Assembly: GCF_012396605.1 (NCBI RefSeq) | Contig: NZ_JAAXPW010000013.1 | Span: 1-64,000, forward strand | Source of the DNA: Ureibacillus thermosphaericus | Lineage (GTDB): Bacteria > Bacillota > Bacilli > Bacillales_A > Planococcaceae | Direction: 5' to 3' | Length of the DNA stretch: 64,000 bases | In this document: positions 43,664 through 52,129 of the stretch, one piece after another | Numbering within the stretch: position 1 is the stretch's first letter | Layout: each line of letters starts with the position of its first letter | Notes under the pieces: generated by a model | The model's input: only the letters and a program-made list of their open reading frames with translations | Databases searched by the model: none | Told to the model about the DNA's origin: nothing | Program-made: the position numbers and the translations under genes

Positions 43664-43974
43664 TAGTATTTAATCCCTATCATTAAAAGGTGGGGATTAT
43701 TTTACGCTTACTTTTTGTGGATATATATGCAAAAATCCGAAAACACATAATCCATTTGTAATCCTTCTAGAAGCCTCCGTTGCCTTTTAACAATAAAATT
43801 AAACATGTATTATAATAATATCGAAATTGAAAAGGCTCCTTGCTTGAACCAATATCTAGATTAACTCTATGTTATAGTTCTTTAGAAAAAACTCGTTTAA
43901 ATCGACAAAAACACCTTATTTTTGTTTAATATAAAATTAAGAATACTATGTAATATGAAGAAGGTGCGAGAGAA

Positions 43975-44673
43975 ATGGCCCGAAGCCAACTTTTAAAAGA
44001 TGCTGTAAGTGGAAAAGAAAGTATTGAAAACATATTGCTAAGATTAAAAGTTATATTGTCGGATTTGGATAATGAAAATATCATGAACTGGGTTAATGGG
44101 GAATTACAGGGTTATAAGGATAAAGAAAGTGTACCTTCTTACAGGATCCTTAAAGGAAGAATTATCGGAACCTATTTAATAAACTTCTCTGTTAAATATA
44201 AAGATGCTCCTGTGCCACTAGAATTTTTAATATCCAAAGAGGAAATAGACGAGCTACGTACAGTAAGAATGACGGATGGAATTGCAACAATCCAAAACAT
44301 CCTTCGGGGAGAAAATAGAGAAAATTACGGGTTTGTAATTCCTACAGCATACTGTCATGCAATATCAACAGATGACTTCCAAATAGCTGGAATGAGAGTT
44401 AGAATCGGATCAAACCAACTGGATGGCATTGTGTCATGTGTAAAATCCAAACTAGTGGAAGTAATCATGGAACTAGAAAAGGAATTTGAAAATCTTGATG
44501 AGTTAGATATTAGATCCCAAATTAAGGAAAATGAATCTGTAAAACAAGTGATTTATAATATTGAAAATATCATTTATGATAAATCAGTTAAAGTCGGAGA
44601 CAAAAACAAAATAGAAAGGTCAAGGATTGGCCATTTATTTGGCCATTTATGGGAAGGAAGAGATAAAAAATGA
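43975..44673 (+). CDS. AbiTii-domain protein with C-terminal GD-NKI motif
   Basis: 232 residues. The N-terminal ~70 residues (MARSQLLKDAVSGKESIENI, then NWVNGELQGYKD) match the AbiTii domain of abortive-infection proteins. The middle is unassigned. The C-terminal tail, about 207-223, reads VGDKNKIERSRIGHLFG and closely matches the N-terminus of the next protein. Its last four bases overlap that gene (ATGA). A TTGTTT/TACTAT promoter candidate (43922-43949) lies upstream. Sited between IS66 and Hachiman, so a defence role is likely but inferred. Confidence 0.75.
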   Translation: MARSQLLKDAVSGKESIENILLRLKVILSDLDNENIMNWVNGELQGYKDKESVPSYRILKGRIIGTYLINFSVKYKDAPVPLEFLISKEEIDELRTVRMTDGIATIQNILRGENRENYGFVIPTAYCHAISTDDFQIAGMRVRIGSNQLDGIVSCVKSKLVEVIMELEKEFENLDELDIRSQIKENESVKQVIYNIENIIYDKSVKVGDKNKIERSRIGHLFGHLWEGRDKK

Positions 44674-44888
44674 GTATTCAAATAGGAGATAATAATAAAA
44701 TTAAAAACTCGTCCATTGGTCATCAATATGGTTCGAACAGAGGAGAAAAGGAATCAAAGGAGAAGAAAACGTTTTTTGAAAAACATCCGGCTCTTTTTAG
44801 TTTTATCATTTCAATTTTGGCTGGTTTCATTCTACTTTTCTCATTTTGGAAATCTGTTATTATATTGATAGAGAGCCTTTTTAAATAG
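44670..44888 (+). CDS. Small membrane protein with N-terminal GD-NKI motif
   Basis: 72 residues. Residues 5-21 (IGDNNKIKNSSIGHQYG) share 10 of 17 positions with the C-terminal tail of the preceding AbiTii protein. A charged linker (22-40) leads to one membrane helix, about 41-60, then an amphipathic end (KSVIILIESLFK). No family that I recognise. Translation is coupled to the upstream gene by overlap. The layout suggests a membrane effector recruited through the shared motif. Confidence 0.7.
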   Translation: MSIQIGDNNKIKNSSIGHQYGSNRGEKESKEKKTFFEKHPALFSFIISILAGFILLFSFWKSVIILIESLFK

Positions 44889-45139
44889 GTTTGGAGAAAA
44901 GATCACATTCAAAAAAGTTAATGATATTAATTCCTTTTAACAAATTCTCGGTAGTTGGTTAAAAAATGTAAAAACCCACCTTCATTGCATCGGTGGTGGA
45001 GGTTAAATAATTTTTTACAGGTTCTCATAATTCAACAACGGGAGCTTTAGTGGAATAAGGATAGGGAAACTTTTATAAACTGTGGTTTCCCTTAATTTTA
45101 TTTTATATCAACATTGACGTTTAAATAGCCAATAAGAAA

Positions 45140-45174
45140 AAAACTGCTGTTCACGTTAATTGAACAACAGTTTA
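45140..45174 (-). terminator. Terminator of the minus-strand small unit
   Basis: On the minus strand AAACTGTTGTTCA/TGAACAGCAGTTT forms a strong stem (one mismatch-like position) followed by seven T. It starts at the stop codon of the small broken ORF. Confidence 0.75.
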
Positions 45175-45338
45175 TGCACTTTCAATTTGCAGTTTATTCA
45201 TAAGATCTTCCAGTTCCACATATGGTGTAAGCTGATATTTGATGCTTGTGTCATATCTGTTTCGAACCCCCTACTTTTTCACATCTTTCTAAAATTCTAT
45301 TTATCCAGAGAGTCTCTAATTCATTTTGGCTAATAAAA
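45172..45338 (-). pseudogene. Small ORF with frameshift, unknown function
   Basis: After a GGAGG site the minus strand can be read as SQNELETLWINRILERCEKVG and, after a one-base shift in a run of five G (near 45267-45271), as RNRYDTSIKYQLTPY and VELEDLMNKLQIESA, ending in TAA. The first codon at good spacing is ATT rather than ATG. It looks like a gene of about 55 codons that has lost its start and frame. I do not recognise the family. The rest of the gap 44889-45717 shows no other gene. Confidence 0.45.
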
Positions 45339-45350
45339 CCTCCCTTCAGT

Positions 45351-45408
45351 AAAAAAGACCGCAGCACATGGTTATCTCCGTAAGATAACATCATGTAACC
45401 GCGGTCTT
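45351..45408 (-). terminator. Leader hairpin with T run (possible attenuator or small RNA end)
   Basis: Minus strand: an outer stem AGACCGC/GCGGTCT and an inner stem GTTATCT/AGATAAC form one long imperfect hairpin, followed by six T and then the GGAGG site of the small ORF. It can stop transcription before the ORF. Confidence 0.6.
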
Positions 45409-45425
45409 CTCTTATTATGGTTACT

Positions 45426-45453
45426 TTTATATTTGAAATAATCGGTTAATCAA
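45426..45453 (-). promoter_or_regulatory. Candidate minus-strand promoter
   Basis: TTGATT (45453-45448) and TATAAA (45431-45426) with a 16-base spacer, about 20 bases before the leader hairpin. Confidence 0.45.
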
Positions 45454-45626
45454 AAATCATTATAGCCTCTAAATTCGTCATTTTAAGAGGGAAAGAAATT
45501 TTTTGAAAAAGAAGAAATGTAGCGCGGTACTTCTTCCCTGAACGAATTACCAGTTGCAATAACATAATAAATTATTGTCAATAAGATTAAATTTATACTA
45601 TGTTTTTACAAACATGATTAACAAAT

Positions 45627-45663
45627 GACAATTATTGTCTAATATTAGCAAATGATGTATTAT
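45627..45663 (+). promoter_or_regulatory. Candidate Hachiman promoter with overlapping palindrome
   Basis: TTGTCT (45635-45640), a 17-base spacer, TATTAT (45658-45663). The palindrome GACAATTATTGTC (45627-45639) overlaps the -35 element and could be an operator. A second ATTATTGTC lies about 60 bases upstream. Confidence 0.5.
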
Positions 45664-45717
45664 TATTAAGAGGAATTAACCGAATATTTAAATAGAAATT
45701 GAAAATGGAGTATTTGC

Positions 45718-46716
45718 TTGTTTAAAAAGGGTGTGATTAACATTCCACAATTCCTATGTCATTTCTCTTCAGAAACAACTATGGAACAATTTATAATATT
45801 AGAATTAAATGAGGAAAAAGAACTTTTTGAAAAACTACCAGATTACTATAGAAAATGTTACATAACTGACTCTGATTTAGAAGAGAGAATCAAAAATTTC
45901 GGACCAGCAGAACAAATATTAAAGAAACTTATACCTGATCCCGGAAAGACTATGTCGGGTGAGTTTGCAGAAATATTATCTTATCAGTTACTAATTGACA
46001 TGTATAAAAATTCTGATTTTAATCTTTTTGGTCCTAAAAAGTGGCTTTGGAAAGTAGACCGTAATGAGCCAATGAAAAAAACGGATGTAATATTATTTGG
46101 AGTTAAAAATGCTGAAGTATCATCACCGGATGATCTTGTTGTGTCTGCTGAAATAAAGTCAAAAGCAACGGCAGGTGATTTTCATCCTTTACAAGACGCT
46201 ATAGATGGAGCTAAGGATGACTATGTAAAACGAATGGCAATTACTCTTTCATGGCTGGAAGAACAATATATCAGATTAAATGATTCTTCGGCTTTAAACT
46301 CAATTAAGAGGTTTGTTAATGCAATTGAACCTAATTATGGACCTTATAAAAAACACTTTAAAGCTATAACTGTTATTGATAGTGATATGGTTTTAGTAGA
46401 GTTAGGACGTGAAATTGATTATTCAGTAAAAGTATTAAAAAAAGATTGGAAAAGAATTGAAAATGACTGTAAAGAGCTTGGGGCATCCTATGACAATGAC
46501 ACGAAGAAGCTTTCATTTAAAAATGTTAAAAGAGAAGACATTCTTCGAAGTAATAGTAGAAATAGAGACTTTATTCTCTACCTTTATGATTTATACAATT
46601 TTAAATTAGGTGATTATTCTGACGTGACAATAATATCGATTAAAAATTTAAAAAACTTTTATGAAAAAGTTTACAAGAATATAGTAACGTCATATAAGGT
46701 GACTGCAAATGAGTAA
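45718..46716 (+). CDS. hamA: Hachiman HamA, DUF1837 nuclease
   Basis: 332 residues from a TTG start preceded by a GGAG site. The DUF1837 layout is visible: SGEFAEILSYQLLIDMY near residue 81, KKTDVILFG near 121 and SAEIKSKA near 143, a PD-(D/E)xK nuclease pattern. HamA is the effector nuclease of Hachiman, held inactive by HamB until phage or damaged DNA is sensed. The eight-base overlap with hamB supports a two-gene operon. Confidence 0.85.
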   Translation: MFKKGVINIPQFLCHFSSETTMEQFIILELNEEKELFEKLPDYYRKCYITDSDLEERIKNFGPAEQILKKLIPDPGKTMSGEFAEILSYQLLIDMYKNSDFNLFGPKKWLWKVDRNEPMKKTDVILFGVKNAEVSSPDDLVVSAEIKSKATAGDFHPLQDAIDGAKDDYVKRMAITLSWLEEQYIRLNDSSALNSIKRFVNAIEPNYGPYKKHFKAITVIDSDMVLVELGREIDYSVKVLKKDWKRIENDCKELGASYDNDTKKLSFKNVKREDILRSNSRNRDFILYLYDLYNFKLGDYSDVTIISIKNLKNFYEKVYKNIVTSYKVTANE

Positions 46717-49681
46717 TATTTTGGTAGATTGGATTCGGGATTCTAATTCTTGGAGAAATGCTATGGAATTAGATGTCCTTGAAAGGCAAGAGAAAGAGTA
46801 TTCATTTTTAAAACAATCAGATGATTTTTATATCTCGCTATTTAATAAGGTTTATAAAGCATTATCAAGCGATGCTTATTTAACGGAAGAAAATCGCCAA
46901 GAATTACTTTTTATTGCAAAAGGGCTAGAAATTTACTCTATCCAAAGTACACGTGAAAACTTTTTCGGAGTCAATTATGCTGAAAATATGCTATATGCAT
47001 CATCAATATATTACTTAACAGATTACTTTACAACCTCTTCAATATTAGCAAGAATGTTTGAAACAGAGGATTATGAATCTGAGATAGATCGATTTATTCA
47101 CGCATTTTTAATTAATAACAGGAACATTAGAAATCCATATATGGATAGACTTAATGATTTCTTGGAATCAGGAGATAAGCAAATATTAATTAGTATTATT
47201 AAACTAATCGATGAGAGATTAAAAACTTCGGACCCTTATAAGTATGTTCAACTATTATTGGCGAAGAGATTAATTGAAAAATTTAGTGAAAATAATATTT
47301 GGAATAGCCTAACTAGAGCAAATCCCGCAATTAATTGGAAAGATTTTGTTTTACATAAGCTGGAAAGTAGTTGGGTATTATTCCCTTCACAAGAAGCAGC
47401 TCTGAAAAAAGGGATACTCATTAATGATAATTCATTTTCTATTCAAATGCCCACAAGTTCTGGGAAAACTTCTTTATGTGAGATAGTCATTTATAATGAA
47501 ATTGTTTACAAAAAGAGAAAAGTGCTTTTACTAGCTCCTTATAGAGCTTTGGCATCGGAACTAAAATATGCTTTTACTAAAAAATTTAGAAATCTTGGTT
47601 TAACAGTTAAAGCTATATATGGTGGTCATACGCCCACTAAAGAAGAAAAAGTTGAAATGGAAAATGTTGATTTATTAATATGCACTCCAGAGAAGTTTAT
47701 GGCCATAGAAAATTATATTCCAAATCTTCATGAGACATTTTCAACTGTAATTTGTGATGAGGGACATTTACTTGATGATGAACACAGGGGTTTAAATTAC
47801 GAACTATTGTTAGCAAAGTTCAAAAATAGTAGTACACAAGAAAAAAAGTATATTTACCTTTCCGCTATTATTCCTAATATAGCAACAATAAATTCTTGGT
47901 TGGGCGGAGATGAAAATACCCTTATAAAATCGGATTATAGGCCAACTAACTTAACTTATGGTTTTTTAATAGAGCAAGGTGACAATAAAAATAAATACTT
48001 CAATTTAAAATTATATTCCCAAAAAAATGGACTTGAAAAATCCTTGATAAACAAATTTTTAAGTGTTAAAGAGGATTACAAATATAAGAAAAGTTCTACT
48101 GGTAAAATAAACACATATAAATATAAAACTTATAAAACTAGAGCTATTTCAGTTGCTTTACGTTCGCTAAATAACGGTGTGGTTGCAGTATTTACTCCCC
48201 AAAAGGGTGAAAATGGTGTTAAAGGTCTAGCAGAAGAGATAATTAATCAAATTAGCCTGCTCAATTTTCCTAAACCTTTAGATTTTTCTAAAACTGAGGA
48301 ATTAGAAAATCTAATAATATACATTGAACAGGTTTTTGGAAAGGATTATATATTAACAAAGTCTGTTGAGAATGGTTTCGTGATTCATCATGGTGATTTA
48401 CCGCAATTTGTAAGGGAAGTAATAGAAAATAGTATTAGAAAAAAGATAGTACCTTTAATAGTTTGTACAAATACCCTTGCTGAAGGGGTTAATCTACCGA
48501 TAAAAACTCTTGTGTTGCATACAATTAAAAGATTTAATTCTTCCTTAAAAATAATGGAGCCAATTAGAAAAAGGGATATAAAAAATATTATTGGCCGAGC
48601 CGGAAGAGCTGGTCAAGAAACTGAAGGGTTAGTAATTTCTGTAAATCCAAGTGAGTACAGTTATATCCAAGAAGTAATATCTGATGATCAAATAGAACCA
48701 GTTAGGGGATACTTGTACCAAATAATTAATGAAATTACAAACGAATTAAAAGAAGACAGATTGTTAATAACAAATGAACTCATTGATGAGCAAAGTGAAG
48801 AATTTAAAAGATTAATAGATTCAATTGATAAATCAATAATAGATTCTCTTTATGAAGAATCAACCCCTGATAATATTAGTGATATCCTTGAGAATTTAAT
48901 AAATAAAACTTATAGCTACTTTCAATCTGACTACAATAATAAGTTAACGCTTGAGCATATTTTTAAATTAAGAGGCGAAGTTCTAAGTCCGTACTTAAAA
49001 CGGAATGAAATTGGTATATTAAAACAAAGTGACTCAACAGTTAGAATATATGAAGACATTAAAGGGGTTATCAATTTAGGAGATGATTTTTGGCAAAATA
49101 CTTCCCTTCCATTTACTGACGAAACTATTGGTTACCTACTAGATATTATATACTCTTTAAATCATCTAGAATTCGATTTTGAGCAATTTCATCAAGAAAA
49201 TGATATTAATCTTACAAAGGGATTATTGAAAAAAGTAATATTAAACTGGATAGAGGGCGAATGGTATGGTGATATTTCAAATAAAACCAACGTTGAAGTT
49301 GAAGATGTTCTAAAAATAATGTTATTTATCGAATCCAATATCGTACCGGTTTTATCAAAAATAGTTACAATCGCTAAGATTGAATTGCAAAAACAAGGAA
49401 TAATTATAAGTAAGGATCTTGAAGATTTAGGCCTATTTATTCAGTATGGTATAAACAGTCGTATTAATTTAATCTTAATAGAGTTAGGTTTTAGTGAAAG
49501 AATGGGAATTCTTTTTGTCGGTAATTGGATTAAAAATAATTTCTCAACGTTAAATTTAAATGATAAAGATACTATTGAAATGATTTTAAGAGAAAATAAA
49601 ATAGAAATTATAGAGTATCTTAAAGAAACTGTTCCTCTTATTTCTTTAGATGCTTTTAGATCTAATTTGAGATATATATAG
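46709..49681 (+). CDS. hamB: Hachiman HamB, SF2 helicase
   Basis: 990 residues. A ~230-residue N-terminal helical region precedes the Ski2-like helicase core: MPTSSGKTS (about 248), LLAPYRALASEL, CDEGHLLDDEHRG (about 350), YLSAIIPN, TNTLAEGVNLP and IGRAGRAGQETEG (about 629). The DEGH box replaces the usual DEAD/DEAH. HamB scans DNA and releases HamA. AT-rich like the rest of the island. The gap after it (49682-50085) shows nothing I can identify. Confidence 0.87.
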   Translation: MSNILVDWIRDSNSWRNAMELDVLERQEKEYSFLKQSDDFYISLFNKVYKALSSDAYLTEENRQELLFIAKGLEIYSIQSTRENFFGVNYAENMLYASSIYYLTDYFTTSSILARMFETEDYESEIDRFIHAFLINNRNIRNPYMDRLNDFLESGDKQILISIIKLIDERLKTSDPYKYVQLLLAKRLIEKFSENNIWNSLTRANPAINWKDFVLHKLESSWVLFPSQEAALKKGILINDNSFSIQMPTSSGKTSLCEIVIYNEIVYKKRKVLLLAPYRALASELKYAFTKKFRNLGLTVKAIYGGHTPTKEEKVEMENVDLLICTPEKFMAIENYIPNLHETFSTVICDEGHLLDDEHRGLNYELLLAKFKNSSTQEKKYIYLSAIIPNIATINSWLGGDENTLIKSDYRPTNLTYGFLIEQGDNKNKYFNLKLYSQKNGLEKSLINKFLSVKEDYKYKKSSTGKINTYKYKTYKTRAISVALRSLNNGVVAVFTPQKGENGVKGLAEEIINQISLLNFPKPLDFSKTEELENLIIYIEQVFGKDYILTKSVENGFVIHHGDLPQFVREVIENSIRKKIVPLIVCTNTLAEGVNLPIKTLVLHTIKRFNSSLKIMEPIRKRDIKNIIGRAGRAGQETEGLVISVNPSEYSYIQEVISDDQIEPVRGYLYQIINEITNELKEDRLLITNELIDEQSEEFKRLIDSIDKSIIDSLYEESTPDNISDILENLINKTYSYFQSDYNNKLTLEHIFKLRGEVLSPYLKRNEIGILKQSDSTVRIYEDIKGVINLGDDFWQNTSLPFTDETIGYLLDIIYSLNHLEFDFEQFHQENDINLTKGLLKKVILNWIEGEWYGDISNKTNVEVEDVLKIMLFIESNIVPVLSKIVTIAKIELQKQGIIISKDLEDLGLFIQYGINSRINLILIELGFSERMGILFVGNWIKNNFSTLNLNDKDTIEMILRENKIEIIEYLKETVPLISLDAFRSNLRYI

Positions 49682-50087
49682 TTATATTTTATCTAGGTGT
49701 GGGAAGAAAGATAGTTTCTCAAGTATTATTTAAAGTTAGAATAGGCTGAGAAAGTCTAGAGTCCAATAAAAGTTAGGAAAAGTATGTATAAAATTTCACT
49801 GATAATAACAGGAATGAACATGAGAATAATATTAGATAGAATGAAGGTGCTACAATTCAATAGCTTTTTATAATGAATGGATCGTTCAAATTATTTCAGT
49901 ACTAATTGAAGTGAGAAAAATTGCAACATTTTGGGAGAGATAAGGTATAACAATACAATTATTAGTGGAATGACTTATTTAGATTGGTGATTATTATTAG
50001 AATAAAGGATTTGAATATTTAAAAATTTTATATATGAGCATTTTGAACATTTTTCAACCCAAGAACTATAAGGTTTTCTAAAGCATA

Positions 50088-51412
50088 AAAAAGGACTTCA
50101 CCCCTTATTTGTAGAATTTTGAAGTGACCAAACCACAAAAATCCATAAGGAGGAAGTCACTTTGTATATTCTACAAGAAAGTCTATTTTCCTTTGAAGAA
50201 TTGCAAATTTTAGAGTCAAAAGAGAAATTACCGATTTTTTTTAGTGCTCTAGATTTGCGTCCTTATGCTAAACAATTGAAAAGTTCTTCACCCCAAGGGG
50301 CTGAAGGACATTCCAAAGAAGGGATATTAAGGGCTCTTATCGCTGCCCCATTAGAAGGTATTGATACTTTTACTTCTCTTCACAATCGATTAAAAAATGA
50401 CCTGCGTTTTCGTTACCAATGTGGTTTAGATATTAGCAGGCCTGCACCATCCATCTCTACTCTTAGCCGAGTATTTTCTACACTAACCAAAACTGGACTT
50501 GTGAAAAGAATCTTTCAAGATCTCGTCCAGTTAGCTCAAGAGGAAGGAGTAATTGATGGAAAACATCAGGCTATCGACAGTGCCGCCATTGATGCTTATG
50601 AAAAGAAGCAGCCTAAGAAGCGAAGTGAACAAACAGGCAACGCCAATTGGGGGGCAAAGTTTGATTCCTTCGGTAATAAAATTACTTGGTTTGGCTATAA
50701 GATGCATCTTTCCGTTGACACCAAAAGTGAATTACCAATGGCGATTGAAGTAACCCCTGCTCATATCAACGATGGGGATGTCGCACCACAATTAATTGCA
50801 CAAGTAAAGAGTTGTACAAACTCTAAAATTGATTTCCTGATAATGGATGGTGGGTACGACCAGCTAAAAAACTACGAATCCGCCAAGAACATCGGGGCTC
50901 AAGCTATTATTCCACTCAATTTGCGTAATGAAAAGGAGCCTCCCGAAGGAATTGCCTCCAACGGAACTCCACGCTGTTCGATGGGGTACGAAATGACTTA
51001 TTGGGGCGCCAATAAGGATCAGCTCAAATTCAGATGTCCACACGCAACCGGAAAAGTGGATTGCCCATTAGGAATGGCAGCCTGTTCATCCTCCAACTAT
51101 GGAATGGTAGTAAAAATTAACGTGAATAAGGATCTTCGCCGGTACTCTAATCCACACCGCGATTCCAAACGTTGGAAAGAACTTTACAATGAGCGAACCA
51201 GTGTAGAACGGTGCAATTCAAGAATGAAAAGTTATCTTACAGCGAACTCCCTGCATGTGTGGGGAATCGATAAAGTAAAAACTCATATTTACTTGAACGC
51301 CATCGTATTACTGGTTTCAGCTCTCGCAATGGCAAAAGAGAGTAAAAAGCAACAAACCGCTTAAAAAATTTTTAAAGCGAAAAATTCTGCAAGTACGCCC
51401 AAAAAAGGACAA
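50088..51412 (+). mobile_element. IS1182-like insertion sequence
   Basis: Contains one full-length transposase. The ends resemble each other as inverted repeats: CCCCTTATTTGTAGAATTTT at 50101-50120 and, on the other strand, GGGCGTACTTGCAGAATTTT near 51381-51400. Exact tips and target duplication are unclear. As in the 40.7-kb copy, the left end contains two stretches complementary to the ribosome site and to the start region. Confidence 0.7.
50162..51364 (+). CDS. IS1182-like DDE transposase, intact
   Basis: 400 residues from a TTG start with AAGGAGG upstream. DUF772-type N-terminal domain (KEGILRALIAAPLEGI, LRFRYQCGLDI), then the DDE domain with Asp in AIDSAAIDAYE, Asp in LIMDGGYDQLKNY and Glu in ERTSVERCNSRMK. 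All three catalytic residues are present and the frame is open, so it may be active. Confidence 0.88.
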   Translation: MYILQESLFSFEELQILESKEKLPIFFSALDLRPYAKQLKSSSPQGAEGHSKEGILRALIAAPLEGIDTFTSLHNRLKNDLRFRYQCGLDISRPAPSISTLSRVFSTLTKTGLVKRIFQDLVQLAQEEGVIDGKHQAIDSAAIDAYEKKQPKKRSEQTGNANWGAKFDSFGNKITWFGYKMHLSVDTKSELPMAIEVTPAHINDGDVAPQLIAQVKSCTNSKIDFLIMDGGYDQLKNYESAKNIGAQAIIPLNLRNEKEPPEGIASNGTPRCSMGYEMTYWGANKDQLKFRCPHATGKVDCPLGMAACSSSNYGMVVKINVNKDLRRYSNPHRDSKRWKELYNERTSVERCNSRMKSYLTANSLHVWGIDKVKTHIYLNAIVLLVSALAMAKESKKQQTA

Positions 51413-51478
51413 ACAGAATATTTGTAAACCAAAGATACAAAATACCCCAATTTATTTGGGTTTCTTTTAAAACTCTTT

Positions 51479-52075
51479 TTAATAAAAATCTAATTTTGCA
51501 AAACTCTCATATAACAAATATATTGCAGACAAAAATAAAGTGTGCTTTTTATTACTTAGTTTTACTGAATTTATATTACTACTTAAAATATATAAGACAA
51601 ACACTGCTACATCAATATATCTGCGATCACCGCTCAAGGCATGTTGAGTGCGTTTCGCAGATAGTTTTAAAATGAAAAAATGAGGCAAGATTAGGCGATG
51701 GAGAATATCCTCGGTTAATTCATCGAAATTTAGGAATTGAAGTAATTCCTTTTTGAGCTTTTCAATCGTTTCGATTACATCCTCGCTTTCCATCAATGAA
51801 AGAAGTTCATTTTTCTGTTCCGTTAATTCAGTTAAATCCTTGTTTGTTGCTTCAATACTCTCTTGATATTCTTCATGTGTGATAATTCCGTCAGCTAACA
51901 GGTTGATGAATTTCCTTTTTCGATTTTTTAAAACATCCATCTGTTTGTTAATCTTATTGATTTTCTTTTAAGAATCCGATTTTGTACTTTTCGATTTTCT
52001 CTCCATCTTCTTTATATATTTCTCTTTATCAACTTGTTGAATTAAGGTTTGGATGTCATCTAGGATCGTTTCTTT
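51479..52075 (-). pseudogene. Serine recombinase C-terminal remnant
   Basis: The coiled-coil tail of a large serine recombinase is recognisable: KRKFINLLADGIITHEEYQE, then LTELTEQKNELL and FLNFDELTEDILHRLI. The frame continues upstream (KETILDDIQTLIQQVDKEKY) but a TAA at 51968-51970 interrupts it, and the sequence ends exactly where the IS66-type inverted repeat begins (52076). The catalytic N-terminal domain is missing. The last ~55 codons look unlike the family and include a 46-base hairpin (51618-51663). Confidence 0.7.
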
Positions 52076-52129
52076 GTAAGCGTAAAATAACGCCCACGAA
52101 AAAACACGTGGGCATTATTTTACGCTTAT
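52076..52129. repeat. 54-bp palindrome made of two IS66-type ends
   Basis: GTAAGCGTAAAATAACGCCC (with ACG to 52098) is mirrored at 52107-52129 by the reverse complement, 21 of 23 bases identical, around an eight-base centre. The tips match the right end of the IS66 element at 43.7 kb (TTTACGCTTAC). The recombinase remnant stops at its left edge and the HsdR remnant begins at its right edge. It is the scar of an IS66-related rearrangement. Confidence 0.75.

Larger units (their letters stand above)
41269..43711 (+). mobile_element. IS66-family insertion sequence, probably inactive
   Basis: The ends GTAAGCGTCAAA (41269) and TTTACGCTTAC (to 43711) are imperfect inverted repeats typical of IS66, and the 2,443-bp length fits. 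It holds tnpA, tnpB and tnpC. The eight bases on each side (CTTTATAC and TTTTTGTG) are not a target duplication, so one flank has been rearranged. tnpA has an internal stop and the 5' end of tnpC is damaged. Confidence 0.85.

Noticed and set aside
49682-50085. A possible further gene after hamB
   Set aside because: Stops in all frames and no motif; left as unassigned sequence.
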